NCBI GenBank assembly: GCA_030593295.1
Contig: JAUVHO010000024.1
Coordinates: forward strand, 1-34,355
Length of the DNA: 34,355 nt
Direction: 5' to 3'
From: Methanomassiliicoccales archaeon
GTDB lineage: Archaea > Thermoplasmatota > Thermoplasmata > RBG-16-68-12 > SOIM01
Below, piece after piece: positions 16,061 to 22,693 of the stretch (its first letter is position 1; each line of letters begins with the position of its first letter). Position numbers and translations under genes: made by a program. Below the pieces are notes generated by a model. That model had not been told where the DNA came from and did no database searches. It worked only from the letters and a program-made list of their open reading frames with translations.

Positions 16061-16888
16061 TTAACCCAGATAATAAGCCAGTCCAGCTATGATCATGAAT
16101 GTCACAGTGTGGGCAACCTCTCGGTATCCAACCTGACGGACCTGCAGCGTTTTCTCGTACCTATGTGCCACGGTCCAGAGGGCCTTGATCGTCACTGGAA
16201 TGAAGGTTATTGGGGCAAAAGGCGGAAGTACCGGAATCACTGTAGAACCCACCACCACCATAGCCAGTGCAAGAAGATGATAGAATATCGATGGATATCC
16301 GTGTCTCATTCGCTCCCCGACAGGTCCTTGGGTGGCCTTCTTCGACCTCACAAGGTACCGAACGTGGTAAACGCTTCCCGAGAAGAAGAGAAGACAGAGG
16401 ACGTACAGGCCCCCGGTCTGGATCGAGAGGTCACCCGAACCAACCAACTCGGCTGCCGGAGCTGCCAGGGTGAGCCCCACCATGCCTGCGATCTCGCCTC
16501 CTGCAGTGAACTCCTTCTTCTGTTTGCTCAAGATCAGAGTGAGGACCCCGATGATCAAGGCAAGAAGTGCGATTTGCAGGATATCCCATAACCCGGCCAC
16601 GAAAACAAGGTAGGCTCCTCCCCCAAGGGCGATAAGGGAATAGAACGCAGACCATCCGAGTGCTCCTGTCCTCATTCTCCCATCTTTGGAAGGACGCAGA
16701 CCGACATTCCAAGCATGTCTCGCCATGTAACCGAATATGACCGAGATCAACAGCACAATGCCGTTCAGACCGAAGCTGCCGCCGACGAAGGTGCCCAGGA
16801 TGAAACAGGCGATCAGAATCGACCAGGCCCCGTGCTGCTTGGGAAAAGTAGATGATAACGCTCTGCGCCACTCGCTATCTGAGGACAA
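16061..16888 (-). CDS. YwiC-like family membrane protein
   Basis: 275 residues, about eight membrane helices. The N-terminal FPKQHGAWSILIACFILG is the signature of the YwiC-like family (PF14256), whose function is not known. It starts six bases after the FilR1-type regulator gene's stop; the only plausible start in frame is TTG at 16888, since the ATG nearby (16895) is out of frame. Coupling of translation from the upstream gene may explain the poor start. Transcribed with that regulator. Confidence 0.82.
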   Translation of the reverse strand: MSSDSEWRRALSSTFPKQHGAWSILIACFILGTFVGGSFGLNGIVLLISVIFGYMARHAWNVGLRPSKDGRMRTGALGWSAFYSLIALGGGAYLVFVAGLWDILQIALLALIIGVLTLILSKQKKEFTAGGEIAGMVGLTLAAPAAELVGSGDLSIQTGGLYVLCLLFFSGSVYHVRYLVRSKKATQGPVGERMRHGYPSIFYHLLALAMVVVGSTVIPVLPPFAPITFIPVTIKALWTVAHRYEKTLQVRQVGYREVAHTVTFMIIAGLAYYLG

Positions 16889-16894
16889 AGCTCA

Positions 16895-17623
16895 TCACTT
16901 CAGCTTGTGGCCTACGCTCCAAAGGTGATTCACCAGGTCCTCGCACCATTTCATGAACTGAGGGTCATCGGACGCGAATGCCTTTGACGTGTCGGGTTCC
17001 AGCTTCTCATTGGGAAAGAACAGCATTGCCTCGCTGCCTGTCACCACGGTCATTGCAGGGATCTTTGGAACCGTTCTCCACAGCTCTGGTATGGTCGCCT
17101 CGAATGATTGTGGAGGCTTGAACGTCTGGTCTATTATGATCCTGAAGTCCGCTCCCTGCGAGATCTTCTCTCTGATCACCGGCACGACATCCAACATCAC
17201 CTCATTGGTCACCGCCCAAACGCGTCCCTCGGACCGCTTTATCACCCTCTCCACTCGCTGGATGTTGGACACGCTGCCGTCCATTCGTTTGCTCTCCGCC
17301 AGCTCTCCGAGGCGGGAAATGAGATTCGATGGAAGAAGCGAGAGTTCGTGGTCCTGGAAGAAATCCGAGTGCTTTGATACGAATTCCATGTCTGCCAGCG
17401 TGCTCAAGGCGAGATGTCCGAGTGGGCTGGCGCGGTACCTCCCATCACCTTCCTTGTCCACGAACTTGAAGTTGCAGAGACGCTCGACGTTCACCCTGGT
17501 CTCCTCGATGCTCGCGCCCACTTTCTGGGCTATGCTCTCCACAGGTCCCGGTTCAGCGGCTATAGTCCGCAGGATATTCATTCTGATAGGGTTCGCCAGT
17601 TCTAGAAGCAGGTTGTTAGACAT
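16895..17623 (-). CDS. FilR1-type winged-helix transcriptional regulator
   Basis: 242 residues. An N-terminal ArsR-like winged helix (about 1-70: LANPIRMNILRTIA, then IAQKVGASIEETRVNVERL and a wing) is followed by the archaeal FilR1-type domain (about 120-240; PF08350), with the typical VWAVTNEVMLDVVPVIREKI and ATIPELWRTVPKIPAM segments. The family was named from a methanogen quorum-sensing regulator but is widespread in euryarchaea. ATG at 17623 has AGAGGAGA just upstream. Forms an operon with the YwiC-like gene. Confidence 0.85.
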   Translation of the reverse strand: MSNNLLLELANPIRMNILRTIAAEPGPVESIAQKVGASIEETRVNVERLCNFKFVDKEGDGRYRASPLGHLALSTLADMEFVSKHSDFFQDHELSLLPSNLISRLGELAESKRMDGSVSNIQRVERVIKRSEGRVWAVTNEVMLDVVPVIREKISQGADFRIIIDQTFKPPQSFEATIPELWRTVPKIPAMTVVTGSEAMLFFPNEKLEPDTSKAFASDDPQFMKWCEDLVNHLWSVGHKLK

Positions 17624-17736
17624 TCTCCTCTACCCCCATGAGCATATTGAGGTTCTTTGGCAGGAAAGCGACAAGCTCGTATTTGGTGTTTTTGTCTTGT
17701 CTGACTCGGTTCAATTGATTGTGAACATGCATGTGA

Positions 17737-18186
17737 TCAGAGATCCAGTTTGTCCACCCAACTAGGAACCCTTCTGTCCTCTCCACCATCGTACTTCGGC
17801 CAGACCGGTTTTATGTCGATCACTGGAGAACCATCTATCGCGTCCAGGCCTTTCACTCTTATCTTGTTCCCTTCGTGTCCAAGCAACTTCACCGTCGAGA
17901 TCGCGATCGGGTTGGGTCTCTGGGGGCACCTGCAGGCAAAGATGCCCACAACCGGCACATCCGGGTTGCCCTGAGGGCGGTGATGAAGGTTACACTCGTC
18001 AACCCGGTCCATCCAGAATACCACTATCACATGAGAGTACTTGGTTATGTCATCCAGACCGCCGGCGTAGTCCTCGTCCATCACTATCTCGGTGATCTCG
18101 TCGTCAAAGCCGCCGAACTGGGGCTCCTTGATGCTGTTCCTCGCCACCCCGATTGGTTTGAGCGTGATTTCATCCACGTTGCCCAC
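17737..18186 (-). CDS. tsaA: tRNA (N6-threonylcarbamoyladenosine-37-N6)-methyltransferase TrmO/TsaA-like
   Basis: 149 residues, the small archaeal form of the TsaA/TrmO family, which methylates t6A37 of some tRNAs using SAM. The beginning LKPIGVARN and the motif RCPQRPNPIAIS (family RxPxRPNPIG) are diagnostic, with GLDAIDGSPVIDIKPVWPKYD near the C-terminus. Start is GTG at 18186; GTG at 18177 is possible, with TATA-like GTTTTATAA (about 18202-18210) upstream. Stands alone on the minus strand. Confidence 0.88.
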   Translation of the reverse strand: MGNVDEITLKPIGVARNSIKEPQFGGFDDEITEIVMDEDYAGGLDDITKYSHVIVVFWMDRVDECNLHHRPQGNPDVPVVGIFACRCPQRPNPIAISTVKLLGHEGNKIRVKGLDAIDGSPVIDIKPVWPKYDGGEDRRVPSWVDKLDL

Positions 18187-18238
18187 TATTCTATAATACC
18201 GTTATAAAACTGTTGTGGAAGGTTCGGAGTTGTTCTGT

Positions 18239-21200
18239 CTACTGGACTTCATCCTGCTCTTTCTTCCTTCTTCTCCACAGGAGCAGAGCCAGCCCAAGTA
18301 TCACTGCGACAATAATAATGATGACAATATAGAGAAGAATGGCGCCGGTGGGCCCCGTCGGGCTCAGTGAATCAGTGTCAGTTGTGAATTCGATCGAATC
18401 TTCCCATGAGTTGCCGGCCTTGTCAACCGCCTTCACGGTCACCTTGTGCGTGCCATCGTCAAGGTCTAAGAATTCCCGGTATGAAATCAGATCAGTTCTC
18501 GAAAACTCACCATCGTCGATTTTGGCCTCGTAGTGGTCCATACCAGACATCGCATCCGAACCCGTCCATTGGACCCTTGCGTTTGACGTTGTCAGGATTC
18601 CGTCCCCGTCCGGATCGAGCAGGAAGATCGTGTCGATATTCGGTGCTGTGGTGTCTATCCTGACCTCCAGCGTTCTGATGGACTCAGCATTCCCGGCCTG
18701 GTCAACCGAGTAGAACTGCACTAAGAACTCTCCATCATTCATTAGCACGACCACGTCCGAGTAGTCTAGCCAGGACCCTCCTCCTATCCTGTACATCGTT
18801 GCATGGATGCCGCTGGTCATGTCAGAACCCGTCAATGCGACCGTGACGTCTCCCGTGTGCCAATCGTTCGTTCCTTCATTGCCAGATGGGGAAGCATCCG
18901 TGATCGGTGATGCAGAGTCTATTTTGACCGCGACTGATGTGACGCTCCCTTCATTGCTCGCGTTATCCACTGAATAGTACTCCAAGGAGTGAGTCCCATC
19001 GGAGGTTATCGAGAATGAGCCTGAATACGTCTTCCATGTTCCGCCATCGATTCTGTATCTGGTCTCGCCGACCCCGCTCGTTACGTCGGTGCTGGTAAGA
19101 GATATTGTCACTCCGTCTGTGAACCACCCGCCAGATCCTGCCGGACCCGTGATTCCTTCGTTCGTCATCGGTTCCACTGTATCTATCATCACCTGAAATG
19201 TCTGTGTAAGTTCGATGTTACCTGCAACATCCACCGAGAAGTCCTCTATCGTGTGCCATCCCTCACCGCTGATCAAGAATGAACCCACGTAGGTCTGCCA
19301 GGCCTGCCCATCCACCCTGTATTGAATGTCCGAAACCCCGCTGACCACATCTGTACCCACAAGGTCGAAGGTGACGTTGCTGGTGAACCATCCCATTGTG
19401 CCCATGGTCCCTGACGGCGTGGAGCCAGTGCTCGGAGTTTCCATGTCTATGCAAACCAGTACCGCGTTCATGCCTTCCACATTGCCAGCATAGTCTCCCG
19501 AGTAGAATTCCACGTCGTGCAACCCGTTCCCGGTCACTTGGAAGGGTCCGACGTAGTCCAACCAGGTTCCCCCGTTTATCCTGTATTTGGTAACATTGAC
19601 CCCGCTTGCGGAATCCTGTGGATTCAGAGTGATGTCTACGGACGACAGATACCAGTTGTTGTTGCCCAGCGTACCAGAGAGTGTCCTGCCTGTGAATGGG
19701 TCGGTTGCATCTATCCTCACATCGAAGGAGTCCATGCCCTCGGTGTTCCCGGCGATATCTACGGAGTAATACGATATTGAATGCGTCCAATCTCCGCTCA
19801 CATTGAACGGGCCCACGTAGGTCTGGAACGGCCCTCCGTCAACGCTGAACTTGGTCTCGAGTATGCCGCTTACGATATCGGTTGCCGACAATGTGACCGC
19901 CACCTCGCTGGTGTAGTATCCATTCACACCCAACGATCCTGCCACACCTTCGCTGGTGCTGGGGACCGCCTTGTCTATCTTGACATCTCGGTTCTTGGTT
20001 ACTTCCACGAGGTCCACGTTATCAACCGAGTGATACTCCAGAGTGATTATCCCGTCACCGTTCACCGGGAATGGGCCCACGTATATCTGCCATCCCCCGC
20101 CGTTCAGCTTGTACCTGGTGTACTGCACCCCGCTTGAAGCGTCATTTCCTATCAGAGCAATGGTGACATCTGTTCTGTACCACCCGTTGGTCCCCGATGT
20201 GCCGCCGATCATGACAGTCGTGACAGGTGGCGTAGTGTCCACGGTTACGATGTCGGAAGAATAAGTGTCCTCCCAGTTGCCAACGGTGTTCCTGGTCCTG
20301 GTCTCTATCGTATGGGTCCCGTCGGGGATCGCAGCGGTGGTGAAAGTGAAACCCTCAGAGGCTTCGTCAAAAGCCCCGTCCATGGCCGTGGTCATCATCC
20401 AGGGTCCGCCATCTATCCTGTACTGGACAAGCGTGATGACATTGATGCTCACATCGTTCCCCGCGTTCACCCTGTGCCCGTTGAGCCAGTTGTTGTAGGT
20501 CGGATTCTGATTGGTCAATGCGATCTCTTCGGCAGTACCGGTGTAGGTCAGGACGTTGGTGGTGGTCGGGTTCGGCATCTGCGGATCAAGCATTGAATTG
20601 GGAATCGTGTCCTCGGGATCCATTATCCCATCTGAGTCGCTGTCCCTCCATCCGACCTGGTGCTTGGTCGGGGTCGACAGACACCACGCACCCGTGTCCA
20701 TCAGGCAACCCGAATTGTCCTGCTCCAGGATGTTGAGGTAACCGCTCCATTCTCCGGGTCTTGTGTATTCATCGGTGGCGTAGAACATGTGGCCGGTCTC
20801 GTGGGCCATCACACTGTCCATGTTGTTTATGCCCCATCCCCCGTTGTCATACGTCATAACCATGAACGGTCCGCCCAGGCCGTATGCGTAGGCTGACACG
20901 CCGTCGCTGAACGACCCATCAGCGTCGTTGAGGCTGTCCACTATGAACGCCGTGTATGCCCAGTCCGCTCCGTACGTGTTCCTAACATCGTTGTTCAGGT
21001 CGATCGCGTCTTGGAAGTAATCTCCTGAAGTGTAGCCAAGATTGTTGAGTATCTCGCCCACCCATCTGAACTGGTCTCCGTATGATCTCGTTATGGGTTC
21101 AAAGCTGGTGTTCTGTTGTCCTAGAGTGTACACGTTGAACTGCAGCCTCCCGTTGGGCATCTGGGCCTCCCACCAGTCCAGACCTGTGTAGATCTCGCTG

Positions 21201-21562
21201 TACACCTTGTCCATGCGCATCTGGTTCCAGGTCTCGCTGTTTGGATCCACTGCCCCGTTGCTCTCGGGGAAGATGGTCGTAACCGCAACCGTGCCTATCA
21301 TGTACTCCGCACGGTCCTCAGGACCCGGAGGGTCGTTGGGCATCGGTGGTTCCGGCAGGCCCGAAGGAAACATCGGAGAAGATGTTGGGTCGATGTCGCC
21401 GCTCATCTGAGGGACGTGGCTCAGTGAATCTCGCGTCACCGGCGCCGGCAGGACAGAATCCGGGGTGACCTTGTCCGTGACTTCCTCAGATTGGAACCAG
21501 ATTCCATATCCAGCCGATGCAATCACCGCAAAGACAACCAACAAAGCCCAATGACCCTTCAT
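18239..21562 (-). CDS. Membrane-anchored secreted zinc metalloprotease with OmpL47-like repeats
   Basis: 1107 residues. A signal peptide or anchor (about 1-25) and a Pro-rich linker are followed by a metalloprotease domain (about 85-305) with the zinc motif HETGHMFYATDEY (H254, E255, H258) and a downstream CLMDTGAWC that resembles a Met-turn (M288). A short calcium-type loop, DSDSDGIMDPED, follows at 307-318. Six repeats of exactly 88 residues fill 443-970; each has the pattern GW(Y/F)T-x-V-x-(V/I)-x-L, then SG(V/I)-x-x-T-x-Y-x-(V/I/L)-x-G-G, a Y-V-G-P-F turn, and SVD-x-AGN ending in ID, as in OmpL47-type Ig-like domains. A diverged copy precedes and another follows them. A C-terminal helix (1072-1097) and RRRKK anchor it. 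Similar to M6/M64-type surface peptidases, but the exact peptidase family is uncertain. Confidence 0.85.
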   Translation of the reverse strand: MKGHWALLVVFAVIASAGYGIWFQSEEVTDKVTPDSVLPAPVTRDSLSHVPQMSGDIDPTSSPMFPSGLPEPPMPNDPPGPEDRAEYMIGTVAVTTIFPESNGAVDPNSETWNQMRMDKVYSEIYTGLDWWEAQMPNGRLQFNVYTLGQQNTSFEPITRSYGDQFRWVGEILNNLGYTSGDYFQDAIDLNNDVRNTYGADWAYTAFIVDSLNDADGSFSDGVSAYAYGLGGPFMVMTYDNGGWGINNMDSVMAHETGHMFYATDEYTRPGEWSGYLNILEQDNSGCLMDTGAWCLSTPTKHQVGWRDSDSDGIMDPEDTIPNSMLDPQMPNPTTTNVLTYTGTAEEIALTNQNPTYNNWLNGHRVNAGNDVSINVITLVQYRIDGGPWMMTTAMDGAFDEASEGFTFTTAAIPDGTHTIETRTRNTVGNWEDTYSSDIVTVDTTPPVTTVMIGGTSGTNGWYRTDVTIALIGNDASSGVQYTRYKLNGGGWQIYVGPFPVNGDGIITLEYHSVDNVDLVEVTKNRDVKIDKAVPSTSEGVAGSLGVNGYYTSEVAVTLSATDIVSGILETKFSVDGGPFQTYVGPFNVSGDWTHSISYYSVDIAGNTEGMDSFDVRIDATDPFTGRTLSGTLGNNNWYLSSVDITLNPQDSASGVNVTKYRINGGTWLDYVGPFQVTGNGLHDVEFYSGDYAGNVEGMNAVLVCIDMETPSTGSTPSGTMGTMGWFTSNVTFDLVGTDVVSGVSDIQYRVDGQAWQTYVGSFLISGEGWHTIEDFSVDVAGNIELTQTFQVMIDTVEPMTNEGITGPAGSGGWFTDGVTISLTSTDVTSGVGETRYRIDGGTWKTYSGSFSITSDGTHSLEYYSVDNASNEGSVTSVAVKIDSASPITDASPSGNEGTNDWHTGDVTVALTGSDMTSGIHATMYRIGGGSWLDYSDVVVLMNDGEFLVQFYSVDQAGNAESIRTLEVRIDTTAPNIDTIFLLDPDGDGILTTSNARVQWTGSDAMSGMDHYEAKIDDGEFSRTDLISYREFLDLDDGTHKVTVKAVDKAGNSWEDSIEFTTDTDSLSPTGPTGAILLYIVIIIIVAVILGLALLLWRRRKKEQDEVQ
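18653..20236 (-). repeat. Six tandem 264-base repeats (88-residue OmpL47-like units)
   Basis: The middle of the metalloprotease gene codes for six consecutive units of 88 residues each, with no length variation (528 residues total). The units are well diverged at the protein level, roughly a third to a half identical by eye, so this is an old array rather than a recent expansion. Confidence 0.75.
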
Positions 21563-21636
21563 GTTCTGCTACTTCCCCCTGACCTAAAATGTATGATGTA
21601 GATTGTGTTATTCAACCAGTAATATTAGCAAATTCG

Positions 21637-21647
21637 TAAATATACTT
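21637..21647 (-). promoter_or_regulatory. TATA box for the metalloprotease gene
   Basis: Minus-strand AAGTATATTTA lies 80 bases before the ATG at 21562, predicting a leader of about 55 bases that carries a GGGGGAAG ribosome site near the start. Confidence 0.4.
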
Positions 21648-21685
21648 TCTGCATCGATTGACGGAGGCGGGGGACATTCGCAGAA

Positions 21686-22174
21686 TCATGTTCCCTCATC
21701 GTTCTGCTCAGGAGCGGTCCAGAGGTCATCAATGTGGGATTCCAGCACCGACTTGAGGCTTGCCAGCACGTCCTTCCACGCCTTCTGGTGCCACTCCCTG
21801 GCCTGTGCCCATTCCTCGCCATCGCCCCATCCTATGTGATTGATGATCACCCTGGTCAGTCCGCTGACATCGTGGAACGTGACGAGAACCTTCGTCAATC
21901 TAGAAGGGTCGTTCATCAGCTGGGCGAACTGCCCCGGTCCCTTCCAGGTGAAGCTCAACGATGACCCATGCTCGATCTCAGTGAAAACGCATCCCTTCGT
22001 GCTCTCATGGTCGTGATTGGCAGGGTCGAAGAACAGCTCGAAAGGTCCCCCCGGACGGGGATCGACATTGGCCTCCGGCGAGAACCAGGATTTGACGCCC
22101 TCCGAGGACGTCCAGGCCGACCAGACATCGTTCAGCGGTGCCGACACGACAACCTCCGCTTTGAGATCATCCAT
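21686..22174 (-). CDS. SRPBCC (AHSA1-type) domain protein
   Basis: 162 residues with a single START-like fold of the AHSA1/SRPBCC type: KAEVVVSAPLNDVWSAWTSSEGVKSWFSP at the start, PGGPFELFF, LSFTWKG, and a C-terminal helix EWHQKAWKDVLASLKSVLE. These domains bind hydrophobic ligands or chaperone partners; the ligand is unknown here. ATG at 22174 is preceded by GAGGTTG. A TATA-like ATAATATATGG (minus strand, 22203-22213) sits about 35 bases upstream. Appears monocistronic. Confidence 0.88.
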   Translation of the reverse strand: MDDLKAEVVVSAPLNDVWSAWTSSEGVKSWFSPEANVDPRPGGPFELFFDPANHDHESTKGCVFTEIEHGSSLSFTWKGPGQFAQLMNDPSRLTKVLVTFHDVSGLTRVIINHIGWGDGEEWAQAREWHQKAWKDVLASLKSVLESHIDDLWTAPEQNDEGT

Positions 22175-22202
22175 ATTTCAACCTCGTAACATGATATGTT
22201 GC

Positions 22203-22213
22203 CCATATATTAT
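22203..22213 (-). promoter_or_regulatory. TATA box for the SRPBCC gene
   Basis: Minus-strand ATAATATATGG, about 35 bases before the ATG at 22174, placing the transcript start near 22183. Between this and 22480 I see no gene; there are only weak hairpins such as AAGAGT/ACTCTT around 22364-22398. Confidence 0.4.
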
Positions 22214-22483
22214 GATGTGGTGGCTCTCGCCATGATATCCGTAGAAAAAGACATTACCCTGTTTGGGTTTCGTGATTCTGAGCTGACTGGCAGGGTGCTT
22301 CATCTTTGAATATGCCTACAGAAGGTCTACGTCACGATGCTTGAGATCGCGAGACCAGAGCGAAGAGTGAAAACACATAATCGCAAGATGTTACTCTTTT
22401 CCTGAATCTATTCCCATGTTCATAATTACCATAATGTTCATCCTCTGCTAGTTCGCATAACAACTTCCTAAACCACATGCTAA

Positions 22484-22502
22484 CCTTTAAGTATCCATAC
22501 TT
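22484..22502 (+). promoter_or_regulatory. Promoter with an inverted repeat, upstream of the 859-residue protein gene
   Basis: CCTTTAAGTATCC (22484-22496) is a good BRE/TATA, and the TATA overlaps a perfect inverted repeat AAGTAT-CC-ATACTT (22489-22502). It predicts transcription from about 22515, leaving a leader of roughly 180 bases before the gene. A second AT-rich stretch (TTAAAAATA, 22506-22514) might shift the start downstream. Confidence 0.5.
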
Positions 22503-22513
22503 GGATTAAAAAT

Positions 22514-22693
22514 ATGCCCGAGACGTTGAGTCTGAGCGCAAGAGGGGAAGCGAGGGGATTAGATCTATCATCCACTTGTAGAGGCCAGTGGCAGGTTCGC
22601 TGCCAAACTTAAGTTTTCAAGTGACCTTCTCATAAGGAGCGCCGAGGTGGGGCGCCATGAGGAAATACCAATAAGTTCTAAGGAGGAGAACAT
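22514..22693 (+). promoter_or_regulatory. Long structured 5' leader with short upstream reading frames
   Basis: The leader contains a hairpin TGGCAG-(GTTCG)-CTGCCA at 22589-22605 and a second, GCGCC/GGCGC, at 22639-22655 whose seven-base loop GAGGTGG is itself a Shine-Dalgarno sequence. That site is placed before a six-codon frame (22657-22674, encoding MRKYQ). A 32-residue frame (22514-22612) begins exactly at the predicted transcript start and so could be translated leaderless. A final AAGGAGGAG site (22680-22688) serves the main gene. The arrangement suggests control of translation; no known riboswitch consensus was recognised. Confidence 0.45.
22657..22674 (+). other. Possible six-codon leader peptide (uORF)
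   Basis: ATG-AGG-AAA-TAC-CAA-TAA (MRKYQ), with GAGGTG seven bases before the ATG and ending 19 bases before the main ATG. A ribosome on it could expose or hide the main ribosome site. Function is inferred from position only. Confidence 0.3.

Noticed and set aside
15953-16591. 212-residue plus-strand open frame
   Set aside because: Antisense to the YwiC-like gene, whose family signature and membrane pattern are clear.
22514-22612. 32-codon open frame as a real protein-coding gene
   Set aside because: Composition does not resemble a protein domain; it is kept only as a possible leader frame.
22514-22693. A known riboswitch (cobalamin, c-di-GMP or fluoride)
   Set aside because: I looked for the cobalamin, c-di-GMP and fluoride core motifs and could not match them; only generic hairpins are present.
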